Assembly (NCBI GenBank): GCA_023430285.1
Contig: JAEZAV010000154.1
Span: 1-16,306, forward strand
Direction of reading: 5' to 3'
Length of the DNA: 16,306 nucleotides
From: Methanobacteriota archaeon
Lineage (GTDB): Archaea; Methanobacteriota; Methanobacteria; Methanobacteriales; Methanobacteriaceae
In this document: one piece after another, positions 1 through 7,179 of the stretch
Position numbering within the stretch: position 1 is the stretch's first letter
Layout: the number at the start of each line of letters is the position of its first letter
The notes under the pieces: generated by a model
Seen by the model: the letters and a program-made list of their open reading frames with translations, nothing else
What the model was told of the DNA's origin: nothing
Databases searched by the model: none
Made by a program: the position numbers and the translations under genes

Positions 1-53
1 CCAAAAACAAATTCCGGTGCAACAAACTTTCTCAACTCGAAATTAGCTTCCAA
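1..53 (-). CDS. 5' end of a probable iron-containing alcohol dehydrogenase (partial)
   Basis: Only the first 17 codons lie in the window; the gene runs off the left edge on the minus strand. The reading frame from TTG at 53..51 gives a start resembling MEANFELRKFVAPEFVFG. The piece RKFVAPEFVFG looks like the first beta strand of group III iron-containing alcohol dehydrogenases, whose N-terminus usually ends in a phi-x-FG turn. A complete AAGGAGG ribosome binding site (complement of 62-68) lies 8 bases before the TTG, and no ATG or GTG in the frame fits it better. The protein call rests on memory of the family from very few residues, so it is tentative; the presence of a minus-strand gene start is firmer than its identity. 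Confidence 0.5.
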   Translation of the reverse strand, partial: MEANFELRKFVAPEFVF

Positions 54-257
54 ACAGTTAACCTCCTTAATCCGATGTATTGAGTAATTATATTAGTATA
101 TTATTCCTTCTAGGTTATTAATTTAATTTCGTAAAGCTTGAATTCGAGGATTATAATAAAATATTTATTTTCCAAATTCAATTCTTATATTAGTAGATCG
201 ATATCAACCAATTTAAAAAAAAATAAACATTAAATAATTCTTTAAGGGGTTGTTTTC
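54..257. promoter_or_regulatory. Divergent intergenic region
   Basis: This 204-base AT-rich stretch separates the leftward gene at the edge from the rightward HIT gene, so promoters for both should lie here. TATA-like stretches are seen on the minus strand around 91-102 and on the plus strand around 158-168. AT-richness makes any exact box uncertain. The plus-strand gene has an AAGGGGT ribosome binding site at about 242-248. No reading frame or RNA gene was recognised. Confidence 0.4.
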
Positions 258-716
258 ATGATATGTGCTTACTGTGGAAGTGTTGGTTACGGAAGGTTAA
301 TTTCAGAGAGATCGTACTGGACCATTCATCTCGGACCCAGTCAGCGCTACCTTGGCACGTGTGTTGTTGCAATTAAAAGACAATGCAGTAACTTATCTGA
401 GCTTGAAACTGAAGAATGGAAAGAATTTACCGAAATTGTTCGAGAAATGGAGAATGCTATCAACCATATTTTTAAACCCACACTTTTCAACTGGAGCTGT
501 TTTAAAAATGCCTCATTTCGTGATAAAAATCCCCATCCTCAAGTTCATTGGCATCTAATTCCGCGATATGATGAAATTAAGGTATTTGAAGGTATCAAAT
601 TTGAAGACTTGGACTTCGGATACATTCCACAACCAATAAGTAGGAAAGTTTCGGAAGATGTGATGGAAACTATGTGGATCAAATTCAGTGAACAGCTAAA
701 TAATTCTAAGATTTAA
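258..716 (+). CDS. HIT-family nucleotide hydrolase/transferase
   Basis: The 152-residue protein belongs to the histidine triad superfamily, whose members split nucleoside phosphates such as AMP conjugates or dinucleoside polyphosphates through a nucleotidyl-histidine intermediate. The active-site region is H93-P-Q95-V-H97-W-H99-L-I-P-R-Y. H97 matches the usual nucleophile and H99 the third histidine, while the first triad position is Q95. An N-terminal C3-x2-C6 pair, common in HIT proteins, could help bind zinc. N-terminal and C-terminal segments flank the core normally for the length. An AAGGGGT ribosome binding site precedes ATG 258. The M24 peptidase gene starts 27 bases after its stop with its own RBS, so the two are probably co-transcribed. 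The natural substrate cannot be told from sequence. Confidence 0.85.
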   Translation: MICAYCGSVGYGRLISERSYWTIHLGPSQRYLGTCVVAIKRQCSNLSELETEEWKEFTEIVREMENAINHIFKPTLFNWSCFKNASFRDKNPHPQVHWHLIPRYDEIKVFEGIKFEDLDFGYIPQPISRKVSEDVMETMWIKFSEQLNNSKI

Positions 717-743
717 CTAAATTAATTATTTGAGGGAACAACA

Positions 744-1739
744 ATGGAAACTAAGTTAAAACAAGTAATAGAATCGATGCACGAACAAAAAATAGACTCA
801 ATGATAGTCTTAAAACCAGAAAATATAAGATATCTAACTGGATTTAGACCAACAAGCTCATCAGTGCTGATATTGAAAGACGAACCTCTCCTTTTAGCAT
901 CTAAAATAGACAATGAAGATGCATCCAAAAATTCCATGGTAAATCTGGAAGTGTACAAAAAATTTGATGATCTCAAGAATTTCTTGGAAGGATGTGTGGG
1001 TGTAGAAAATTCAATGACGGTTGAAACCTACAGAAAACTGGAAGATTTTAAAATTGTGACCACCGAAGTTGTAGAAACATCCCGAGCAGTTAAAACAGAC
1101 TGGGAAATAAAAAATATAGAAAAAGCATTGGAAATTGCTGAAAAATCCCTTCTTGAATTGGATTTTAATGGAACTGAAGTTGAAATGGCTGCAGAGTTGG
1201 AATACAACATGCGCATCAATGGATCCCAGAGACCTTCCTTCGAAACTATAATGGCTTCAGGGGCAAGAACAAGCCTGCCTCATGGTTCACCAACATCCAA
1301 CAAAATTGAGAGACCAATTTTGATAGATTGGGGTGCTGTTTATAACAATTACTCCTCAGATACCACAAGAACAATTATTGAAACAGAGAAACAGGAAGAA
1401 ATTTTCGATATTGTACTGGAAGCTCAACAAACTGCCATAAAAGCTATTAAACCTGGAATTAAATGTGGGGAAATTGATAATATAGCAAGGGAAGTTATTA
1501 CAGAGTATGGATATGGTGAGTCATTCATTCATTCAACTGGCCATGGTGTAGGTCTGGAAATTCATGAAAAACCATCATTTTCAAAAAATGATGAGACAGA
1601 ACTTCAAAAGGGAATGGTGGTAACTGTCGAGCCGGGAATATATATTAAAGGGGAATTCGGTGTTAGAATTGAAGATATGGTGCTGGTGGAGAATCAAGCA
1701 AGGGTGTTAAACAAAATAGATTCAAAGTTAAGTGTTTAA
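744..1739 (+). CDS. M24-family aminopeptidase (Xaa-Pro dipeptidase/aminopeptidase type)
   Basis: This 331-residue cytosolic metalloenzyme should release N-terminal residues from peptides, probably those with proline in second position. Residues 1-115 form the smaller creatinase-like N-terminal domain. Residues about 120-325 form the pita-bread catalytic domain with all five expected metal ligands: D195 (in LIDWGA), D206 (SSDTTRT), H267 (STGHGVGLEIHE), E296 (TVEPGIY) and E310 (RIEDM). H263 and H274 fit the conserved substrate-binding histidines. Length fits archaeal and bacterial PepQ-like proteins. A TGAGGG ribosome binding site at 731-736 supports ATG 744. It follows the HIT gene closely, and a T-run at 1752-1758 may end the transcript. 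Prolidase versus aminopeptidase P activity cannot be separated from this sequence. Confidence 0.9.
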   Translation: METKLKQVIESMHEQKIDSMIVLKPENIRYLTGFRPTSSSVLILKDEPLLLASKIDNEDASKNSMVNLEVYKKFDDLKNFLEGCVGVENSMTVETYRKLEDFKIVTTEVVETSRAVKTDWEIKNIEKALEIAEKSLLELDFNGTEVEMAAELEYNMRINGSQRPSFETIMASGARTSLPHGSPTSNKIERPILIDWGAVYNNYSSDTTRTIIETEKQEEIFDIVLEAQQTAIKAIKPGIKCGEIDNIAREVITEYGYGESFIHSTGHGVGLEIHEKPSFSKNDETELQKGMVVTVEPGIYIKGEFGVRIEDMVLVENQARVLNKIDSKLSV

Positions 1740-1808
1740 CATCAAATTTTATTTTTTTAAGCTATTTGTTCATTATCTAACAATTTTTACTAAAAGAAAA
1801 TAAGAACG

Positions 1809-1816
1809 TATATAAA
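1809..1816 (+). promoter_or_regulatory. TATA box of the tadC-like/pilin operon
   Basis: TATATAAA lies 43 bases before the ATG of the TadC-like gene. Archaeal transcription usually starts about 25 bases downstream of the box, which leaves a leader of roughly 20 bases containing the AGGTG ribosome binding site at 1848-1852. Position and sequence fit well; function is inferred. Confidence 0.6.
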
Positions 1817-1858
1817 GGTATAATAAAAGATAGTAAAAATAATAAATAGGTGTGAAAA

Positions 1859-2791
1859 ATGGCAATTATACCTCCAGCATTATCCCCGGTGTCAAGGGTC
1901 CTTGACGATGTTTTACCAGAAAGGTACACGGTTTTCATGCAAGAAAATCTCATCAGATCCGGGATGTATGTTAAAGCATCAGATCTGATCACACTGATGC
2001 TAATTGCAGGTATTATTTTTGGATTAATTGGATTGTTATCCTTTACTTTAATCGGAATAACTCCAATATTAGGATTTTTAGTAGGATTCTTAACTCCATC
2101 CTTCATTGTTTTGGGTTGGCTATTTTTTTCAATGGAACGTAGGGTAGATGCAATAGAACAAACCACTCCAGATTTCTTGAGACAAATATCTTCCCTTTTA
2201 AGGGCGGGTGTTGGTATTGAAACAGCCCTGGAAGATATTTCAAAACAGGGTGGAGGGCCATTAAATGCAGAACTCAAACGTGCTGTAATTGAAATTAAAA
2301 TAGGAAGTAGCTTTGATGAGGCTCTCCTATCAATGGGAGAAAGATTAAAATCCAAAACTCTAGATAGGACCTTCAGAATGATTTTAGAAGGTAAAAGGGT
2401 AGGAGGTAGCTTATCTGATGTTATTGAAACTGTGGCTGAAGATTTAAGAGCTGTTCTTGCACTTAAACGTGAACGTAGAGCAAATGTGATGATGTCTGTG
2501 ATGTTCTTGATTATATCTGCGATTATTGCTGCTCCATTTGCACTGGGTATGATAATGATTTACTCACATTTCATACAGTCACTAGGTAAAGTGAATCCCC
2601 TTGCTGAAGCTGCATACATATCTGCTTCAGGTTACCTCATCATCCACTCGTTAATAGTGGGAGTGCTAATAGGAATTGTTCTTTACGGTAGTGCTAGAAA
2701 AGGAGTAAAATTTTCCATTGCTCTGGTTCCACTGGCATATGTAATATTTTATGTGATATCAACATACGGCGGTCTCTTAATTGGGTTTTAA
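1859..2791 (+). CDS. Type II secretion system F / TadC-FlaJ-like membrane protein
   Basis: The 310-residue polytopic membrane protein belongs to the T2SSF (TadC/FlaJ/PilC) family, the inner-membrane platform that couples a secretion ATPase to assembly of type IV pilus-like filaments. Predicted membrane segments are about 42-63, 68-91, 211-236, 256-278 and 284-309. The cytoplasmic T2SSF domain spans about 97-210, with the typical pattern of 'LLRAGVGIETAL' near 113-124 and 'GSSFDEAL' near 149-156. The RBS is AGGTG, and a strong TATA box lies upstream. The pilin-like gene follows after 20 bases, so they form an operon. The usual partner, a TadA/FlaI-type ATPase, is not in the window, so it must be supplied from elsewhere if the protein works in filament assembly. 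Confidence 0.85.
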   Translation: MAIIPPALSPVSRVLDDVLPERYTVFMQENLIRSGMYVKASDLITLMLIAGIIFGLIGLLSFTLIGITPILGFLVGFLTPSFIVLGWLFFSMERRVDAIEQTTPDFLRQISSLLRAGVGIETALEDISKQGGGPLNAELKRAVIEIKIGSSFDEALLSMGERLKSKTLDRTFRMILEGKRVGGSLSDVIETVAEDLRAVLALKRERRANVMMSVMFLIISAIIAAPFALGMIMIYSHFIQSLGKVNPLAEAAYISASGYLIIHSLIVGVLIGIVLYGSARKGVKFSIALVPLAYVIFYVISTYGGLLIGF

Positions 2792-2811
2792 TTATTTGGG
2801 GGTGTACAAAT

Positions 2812-3018
2812 ATGAATATTTATGATGATGAAGCAGCTCAAACAAGTGCAGAAATGATCTTATTATTTGGTGGAGTCATAGCAGTAGTGATTGTTGGAGC
2901 AGTCTTTTATAAAAATTATTTGAGCGGTCTTGGTGGAAACATAACTAGTAACGACTTAAGCAGTGTTACCAACAGCATAAATGGAACTGGGAACAGCCTC
3001 ATAAATAAATTCAGCTGA
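2812..3018 (+). CDS. Small pilin-like protein with class III signal peptide
   Basis: The 68-residue protein carries the archaeal class III signal motif: a short acidic N-terminus (YDDEAA) followed by Q10-T-S12-A-E14 and a hydrophobic helix at about 15-33. The peptidase EppA is known to cut such proteins just before the glutamine, leaving a mature pilin of about 59 residues. The outside part is rich in Gly, Ser and Asn and has two N-glycosylation sequons, N43-I-T and N57-G-T. A GGGGGTG ribosome binding site at 2797-2803 supports ATG 2812. It sits 20 bases after the TadC-like gene, which suggests that platform and subunit are made together. It is probably a structural or minor subunit of a surface filament; no such filament can be named from the sequence. 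Confidence 0.85.
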   Translation: MNIYDDEAAQTSAEMILLFGGVIAVVIVGAVFYKNYLSGLGGNITSNDLSSVTNSINGTGNSLINKFS

Positions 3019-3030
3019 TCATTTTTTTTT

Positions 3031-3065
3031 AATGGGTGGGTTTCCCTTAAAAACCTATTTTTTTT
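3031..3065 (+). terminator. Terminator of the tadC-like/pilin operon
   Basis: A short hairpin (GGTTT around 3039-3043 with AAACC around 3050-3054) is followed by eight T at 3058-3065. A further run of nine T lies at 3022-3030, just after the pilin stop. T-rich tracts are the main signal for archaeal intrinsic termination. Confidence 0.5.
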
Positions 3066-3123
3066 ATTAAATTCATTATTTACCACAAATTACAAATTGA
3101 AAGTTATATGGGAGGATTTAATA

Positions 3124-4530
3124 GTGGAAATGATTATTAACGGAAGTTTAGTGGATTCTCACGAAAAAATTGATGTGGTCAATCCAGTGAACAATCAAGT
3201 AATTGATACTGTACCTTCAGGAACCATTGATGACGTAAAAACTGCACTGGAAACAGCGCACGAGGCTCAAAAGGTTCTTGCAAATTACTCTTCTAGAAAA
3301 GTATCGAGGATAATGTACGATATTTACGAGGATCTTAAACAAAATTCGAAGGAACTAGCAGATCTTTTAACACGTGAAACAGGCAAACCGATAAAGGATT
3401 CCAATGAAGAGATAAAAAGGTCCATTGAAACTATTCTGTTGGCTGCTGAAGAGTCAAAAAGAATTTATGGTGAAACAGTACCTTTAGACGCAGGTATAGG
3501 TGGTAGGACTGCACTTGGATTCACAGTCAAAGTTCCATTGGGAATTATAACAGCTATTACTCCGTTCAATTATCCAGTAAACCTTGCTGTCCATAAAATA
3601 GCACCAGCTATTGCTGCTAAAAATGCCGTTATCCTGAAACCGTCCACTCAAGCACCATTAGCCGCTTTGAAACTGGTGCAAATATTTAATGCACATCTTC
3701 CAGCCGGTGTGATAAGTGCAGTTACAGGAAAAAGCAGCGTTATTGGAGACGAACTGGTAATGAATCCTCTTATAAGTAAAATATCATTCACAGGAAGTGT
3801 TGAAACAGGTGTTTCAATATCTGAAAAGGCAGGTATGAAGAAAATAAACATGGAGCTTGGGGGAAACGATCCATTAATAGTATTGGAAGATGCTGATATT
3901 GACAGGGCAGTGGAAGCTGCCATTAAAGGTTCTTTCTTATTTTCTGGACAGGTATGTATAGCTGTTAAAAGAATTATCATTGAGGAACCCATTGCAGATG
4001 AATTTGCAGCTAAAATGGTCCAAAGAACTAAAAAATTAAAGGTAGGAGATCCTTTAGACCCGGATACAGATATGGGGCCGATGATAAACGAAAAAGCAGC
4101 AATTAATGTAGAAAATCTGGTAAAAAATGCCATAAGTCGGGGAGCCAAACTACTCGTGGGTGGTGAGAGGGAAGGAGCATTTTACTTACCAACCATACTG
4201 GACCATGTTGAAACATCTATGGATATGGTTTGTAACGAAACATTCGGACCTGTTGCACCAATTTTAAGGGTTAATAATTTAGATGAAGCCATAAATATTG
4301 CCAATGATACTCAGTATGGATTACAAGCAGGAATATTCACTAAGAGTATTGACAATGCCCTTAAAGCTGCAAGGGAAATTGAAGCTGGATCAGTTATAAT
4401 AAACAGACAATCTACTTTTAGAACGGATAATATGCCATTCGGAGGATTTAAAATGAGTGGTACTGGTAAAGAGGGTATTAAATATGCTGTTGAGGATATG
4501 ACTCGAAGCAAACTTATAATATTTGGGTAA
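3124..4530 (+). CDS. cofA: Aldehyde dehydrogenase, probable lactaldehyde dehydrogenase CofA
   Basis: From GTG 3124 the protein has 468 residues. It is a full-length NAD(P)-dependent aldehyde dehydrogenase with the oxyanion Asn in TPFNYP (N149), the general base E244 in MELGGNDP, nucleophile C278 in SGQVCIA, and E372 in NETFGP. Overall wording and length resemble methanogen CofA (463 residues in Methanocaldococcus), which oxidises lactaldehyde to lactate for coenzyme F420 synthesis. Related archaeal enzymes include non-phosphorylating glyceraldehyde-3-phosphate and succinate-semialdehyde dehydrogenases, so the substrate is inferred. The start was chosen because GGAGG at 3111-3115 lies 8 bases before the GTG; the earlier in-frame TTG at 3097 would place that RBS inside the gene, while ATG 3130 is spaced less well. 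It is likely transcribed alone. Confidence 0.8.
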   Translation: MEMIINGSLVDSHEKIDVVNPVNNQVIDTVPSGTIDDVKTALETAHEAQKVLANYSSRKVSRIMYDIYEDLKQNSKELADLLTRETGKPIKDSNEEIKRSIETILLAAEESKRIYGETVPLDAGIGGRTALGFTVKVPLGIITAITPFNYPVNLAVHKIAPAIAAKNAVILKPSTQAPLAALKLVQIFNAHLPAGVISAVTGKSSVIGDELVMNPLISKISFTGSVETGVSISEKAGMKKINMELGGNDPLIVLEDADIDRAVEAAIKGSFLFSGQVCIAVKRIIIEEPIADEFAAKMVQRTKKLKVGDPLDPDTDMGPMINEKAAINVENLVKNAISRGAKLLVGGEREGAFYLPTILDHVETSMDMVCNETFGPVAPILRVNNLDEAINIANDTQYGLQAGIFTKSIDNALKAAREIEAGSVIINRQSTFRTDNMPFGGFKMSGTGKEGIKYAVEDMTRSKLIIFG

Positions 4531-4547
4531 AATTAAACCAGGATTCT

Positions 4548-4572
4548 TGGAATTTTCCATTATTTTTTTTAT
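4548..4572 (+). terminator. Possible terminator between convergent genes
   Basis: A small inverted repeat TGGAA-TT-TTCCA (4548-4559) is followed by a T-rich run to 4572, in the gap between the aldehyde dehydrogenase and the convergent OB-fold gene. An A-run near 4608-4616 reads as a T-run on the other strand and may end the leftward transcript. The stem is weak. Confidence 0.35.
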
Positions 4573-4643
4573 AATACTATTATTTTGCTGGATCCAAATT
4601 GCGATCTAAAAAAAAGGAAATAAATAGGCCTTATATTTTGTAC

Positions 4644-5357
4644 CTACTTGAGGAATGTTTCTACCAAGTTTCTTGTTTCATTAAGTGCATCTAATGGTAT
4701 TCCATGGGGCATGGTTCCAAGTTCTCCTTCTACATTCTTCAGAATTCCTTCACCGGCTCCTAAGAACATTCCTTCACTTGTAACTCCCTGAAATACAGAT
4801 GGTGGAAGTACTGCAACCCCTACTTTGTTACCTTCTTTGACATTTAAATCATTGGTAACTACTGTTATGGCTCTGGTACCTAGGTTCACATTACAAACCA
4901 TGAGTTTGTCCTTCTTTTGTATACTTACAATTTCTCCTGTTTTGATGTCAATTCCAATGACTGGATCGTTGATAGGTCCGAGTTTCAGTCTTTCATCCAC
5001 AGTTGATATTGTATTCAGTGCAAACTTCATTTTTGCTATGGATTCGACCAATTTTTCTTTTTCATCCTTGTTGACCAGATTTAGGAATTGGACATGCCAC
5101 TGGTCTCCGCCCAAGGCGTCAATTATATCTTTTACCCTCAGCTTCATGTCTTTAACTTGTGGAGATTCTGCAAGTGCTGCGGGTTCCATGTACGAAAAAT
5201 ACATGATCTGAATTTCAGGGAGCATGGATCTTGCAGAAGTTAAACATTTCTTTTTATTCCATATTCCCTTTAAATTTGCTCCTTCAGCTGTTTTTATGAA
5301 TAATTCCACAGATTTTTCTAAAACACGTAACCTGTAATCTTTACTACTGTCCCACAT
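4644..5357 (-). CDS. tRNA-binding OB-fold protein (MetRS beta/Trbp111-like C-terminal domain)
   Basis: The 237-residue protein has a C-terminal tRNA_bind OB fold at about 133-205. Its features match the EMAPII/Trbp111/MetRS C-terminal family: IGIDIKTGEIVSI, a KL-V--V-LG strand at 151-160, and the family end signature GVTSEGMFLGAG near 191-202. Such domains bind the outer corner of tRNA without base specificity. Residues 1-130 form a domain I do not recognise, with predicted helices and no aminoacyl-tRNA synthetase motifs. The start at ATG 5357 was chosen because AAAGGTGGT (complement of 5362-5370) lies just before it; a longer frame to 5405 would run through promoter-like AT-rich DNA. A tRNA chaperone or synthetase-accessory role is inferred. 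Confidence 0.75.
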   Translation of the reverse strand: MWDSSKDYRLRVLEKSVELFIKTAEGANLKGIWNKKKCLTSARSMLPEIQIMYFSYMEPAALAESPQVKDMKLRVKDIIDALGGDQWHVQFLNLVNKDEKEKLVESIAKMKFALNTISTVDERLKLGPINDPVIGIDIKTGEIVSIQKKDKLMVCNVNLGTRAITVVTNDLNVKEGNKVGVAVLPPSVFQGVTSEGMFLGAGEGILKNVEGELGTMPHGIPLDALNETRNLVETFLK

Positions 5358-5564
5358 AATTACCACCTTTAATTTTAGTGAATTGTTTATTTTATGAATG
5401 ATCAAATAGAATCAGACTCAACAAAATTCATGGATTATCTTTCCATGCTTATCCTTTTAAATCAATCCCTAGGATTGCTTTACTAATCTCCAAATAATTA
5501 CCATTAACTTGGAAAAATTTAAGTCGAATCAAACCAATTCATATCTTGATATGATTTACTTGAA

Positions 5565-5576
5565 TTATATATTTAA
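5565..5576 (+). promoter_or_regulatory. TATA box of the small Cys/His protein gene
   Basis: TTATATATTTAA lies 46 bases before ATG 5622. With a start site about 25 bases downstream, the leader would be around 25-30 bases and would contain the GTGGAG ribosome binding site at 5611-5616. This supports a separately transcribed small gene. Confidence 0.5.
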
Positions 5577-5621
5577 TTTGTCATTAGGATTTTTTTATAA
5601 GAAATTAAATGTGGAGATAAG

Positions 5622-5795
5622 ATGGATCAAACTGATTACAAGATTATTTCAGGTTCAAACAGATGTAATAAATGTTATTTTAGATTTGAAGTTGTTCTCG
5701 ATGATGTTAGGGAGATCAATATCTCGTGCAGACACCCGAGGGGTCCGGGAAATTTAATTCACTGTATTTACTTCAAAAATATGGATATGGACTAG
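5622..5795 (+). CDS. Small Cys/His-containing protein of unknown function
   Basis: ATG 5622 to TAG 5795 encodes 57 residues, starting MDQTDYKII and ending KNMDMD. It has the pattern C15-x2-C18-x17-C36-x-H38-x8-H47-C48, which could bind one zinc ion. The middle is well mixed in composition (CYFRFEVVLDDVREI, then CRHPRGPGN), unlike a random frame in AT-rich DNA, which would be dominated by Lys, Ile, Asn and Phe. A GGAG ribosome binding site sits 5 bases before ATG, and a good TATA box lies at 5565-5576. I do not recognise the family. It may be a zinc-ribbon or knuckle protein involved in nucleic acid or protein binding, but this is a guess. It stands alone between an OB-fold gene on the opposite strand and the PRC-barrel gene. 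Confidence 0.65.
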   Translation: MDQTDYKIISGSNRCNKCYFRFEVVLDDVREINISCRHPRGPGNLIHCIYFKNMDMD

Positions 5796-6033
5796 ACATT
5801 TTTAAGGTTTAAAAAGAGATTAATTAGCTAGATTTTGTTTGGTATAGCTTACAAAATTCAATTTTTTTATGTATTTCAAGTGAAAAGGGGATAATCAACT
5901 CATAAGTAGTAAGGTTTAAGTATATAGAAGGATTTAAAATTATATCAGTAAATGAAATTGATTATCAGATTAAAAAAGATTTATGGCCATCTTCATAAGA
6001 GGAAAATGCCATAGTAAAGGATAGGTGGTAATA

Positions 6034-6363
6034 ATGGTAGATTTATCAAGCCTGTACAATTTGGATGTGTACACAACACGAGGAAACTACGTTGGAAGAA
6101 TTCAAGACGTTGTACTGAACATTAAGAAAGGCAGGGTATCCATCTTAAAAACAACAGCAATGAAACCCGACAAAAAAAGTGTTGGAATTAAAGATGTAAT
6201 TAAAACAAGCATCAGAATAGTTCCAGAAGGGGATGAAATCCGCCCTCTTAAAGAAGAAGGAAGCATAGAAATTCCTTACGAGAGAGTGCAGGCAGTAGGA
6301 GACATTCTGTTAATAAGCCCTGAGATTGTAAAAACACCTGTTGAAACAACACCTCAACTCTAG
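6034..6363 (+). CDS. PRC-barrel domain protein
   Basis: From ATG 6034 the protein has 109 residues and consists mainly of one PRC-barrel fold (about 5-100). The typical opening is present: 'LYNLDVYTTRGNYVGRIQDVVLNIKKGRV', followed by a late 'IPYERVQAVGDILLI' strand pair. PRC barrels occur in RimM, photosynthetic reaction centre H subunits and many small archaeal proteins, where they serve as protein- or RNA-interaction modules; no catalytic role is expected. GGTGGT at 6024-6029 lies directly before this ATG, so the in-frame GTG at 6025, which is part of the RBS, is not the start. The stop is 10 bases before the aspartate dehydrogenase ATG, which implies co-transcription. Its exact function is unknown. 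Confidence 0.85.
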   Translation: MVDLSSLYNLDVYTTRGNYVGRIQDVVLNIKKGRVSILKTTAMKPDKKSVGIKDVIKTSIRIVPEGDEIRPLKEEGSIEIPYERVQAVGDILLISPEIVKTPVETTPQL

Positions 6364-6373
6364 GAAACAAATT

Positions 6374-7138
6374 ATGAAGGTTGGAATTCTTGGATGCGGC
6401 GCCATAGCTAACATAATAACTAATTTTGCAGTAGAAGGTAAGCTTGGTGTTGATCTAAATTTTTTTTACGATCGTGACATGGAAAGAGCTGAAAATTTAG
6501 CTTCTCAAGTTGATGGAACTGTTGCCCTAGACATTAACAGCATGCTGGACAATGTTGATTTAGTTATTGAAGCAGCAGCCCCTCAAGCCGTATCAGAAAC
6601 AGTACCAATTGTTCTTGAACATGGCGTGGATGTCATAATCATGAGTATTGGTGCATTGATGGATAGTGAGCTCAGGAACACTTTAGAAAACTTGGCAGCA
6701 GAAAACAATGCAAAAATATATGCACCTTCAGGAGCTATTGTAGGTCTTGATGGCATTAAAGCGGCTTCCATTGGAAAAATACAAAGTGCTACCTTGGTAA
6801 CACGTAAACCACCAAGATCTCTGGGAGTTTCAGCGGAAGAAGAAACCATACTCTACGAAGGAAAAGCAGGGGATGCTGTTAGGAAGTTCCCAATGAATAT
6901 CAATGTTGCAGCAGCATTAAGTTTGGCCTGTGGAAAAGAAGTAGATGTTAAAATAATAGCAGATCCAAGTGTTGATAGGAATATGCATGAAGTTCAAGTT
7001 ATAGGTGATTTTGGAGAAATTAAAACTATAACACAGAATGTAAGATGTTCAATGAATCCTAAAACTAGTGTAATGGCTGCTTATTCAGCTATAAAGCTTC
7101 TTAATAGTTTAAATGAAACCTTCAGAATAGGAACCTGA
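6374..7138 (+). CDS. nadX: L-aspartate dehydrogenase (NAD biosynthesis)
   Basis: The 254-residue protein should oxidise L-aspartate to iminoaspartate with NAD(P), feeding quinolinate synthase NadA in de novo NAD synthesis. The N-terminus has the Rossmann motif G4-I-L-G7-C-G9-A-I-A, the dinucleotide domain ends around 'APSGAIVGLDGI' (117-128), and H205 in VDRNMHEVQV matches the known catalytic histidine of archaeal and Thermotoga enzymes. FPMNINVAAALSLA near 172-185 is also characteristic. ATG 6374 was selected because AGGAAAC (6362-6368) precedes it and the protein then starts directly with the Rossmann strand; an upstream TTG would overlap the PRC-barrel gene. NadA and NadC are not in the window. 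Confidence 0.92.
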   Translation: MKVGILGCGAIANIITNFAVEGKLGVDLNFFYDRDMERAENLASQVDGTVALDINSMLDNVDLVIEAAAPQAVSETVPIVLEHGVDVIIMSIGALMDSELRNTLENLAAENNAKIYAPSGAIVGLDGIKAASIGKIQSATLVTRKPPRSLGVSAEEETILYEGKAGDAVRKFPMNINVAAALSLACGKEVDVKIIADPSVDRNMHEVQVIGDFGEIKTITQNVRCSMNPKTSVMAAYSAIKLLNSLNETFRIGT

Positions 7139-7179
7139 GGATCTTTTCACAGCAACTTGAACAATTTAAGAAAAAATAT

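Larger units (their letters stand above)
5406..6024. other. Long intergenic region containing one small gene
   Basis: About 620 bases separate the leftward OB-fold gene from the rightward PRC-barrel gene. The only convincing gene is the 57-residue Cys/His protein at 5622-5795. The segments 5406-5564 and 5796-6010 are AT-rich and hold no recognised RNA gene or repeat. TATA-like sequences near 5920-5927 and T-rich stretches (for example 5862-5868) fit a promoter and leader for the PRC-barrel gene and a terminator for the small gene. Confidence 0.6.

Noticed and set aside
1777..2355. 192-codon minus-strand frame opposite the TadC-like gene
   Set aside because: It mirrors a strong coding sequence with clear family match, shows low-complexity Ser/Ile/Pro content and has no RBS.
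3097..3123. N-terminal extension of the aldehyde dehydrogenase from TTG 3097
   Set aside because: The GGAGG ribosome binding site at 3111-3115 would lie inside the coding sequence; GTG 3124 is correctly spaced from it.
3648..4148. 166-codon minus-strand frame opposite the aldehyde dehydrogenase
   Set aside because: It is the antisense of conserved aldehyde dehydrogenase motifs and has no independent support.
5358..5405. 16-residue N-terminal extension of the OB-fold protein
   Set aside because: The extension covers the ribosome binding site (complement of 5362-5370) and AT-rich promoter-like DNA; ATG 5357 fits better.
5509..5757. 82-codon frame starting with TTG in the long gap
   Set aside because: It has no ribosome binding site, has a composition typical of AT-rich noncoding DNA, and overlaps in another frame the better supported 57-residue gene at 5622-5795.
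5952..6014. 20-codon frame (MKLIIRLKKIYGHLHKRKMP) before the PRC-barrel gene
   Set aside because: It has no ribosome binding site, is very short and rich in Lys/Ile as expected by chance. It may simply be part of the leader.
6341..6373. Upstream TTG start of nadX overlapping the PRC-barrel gene
   Set aside because: The Rossmann strand should start the protein, and AGGAAAC lies directly before ATG 6374.
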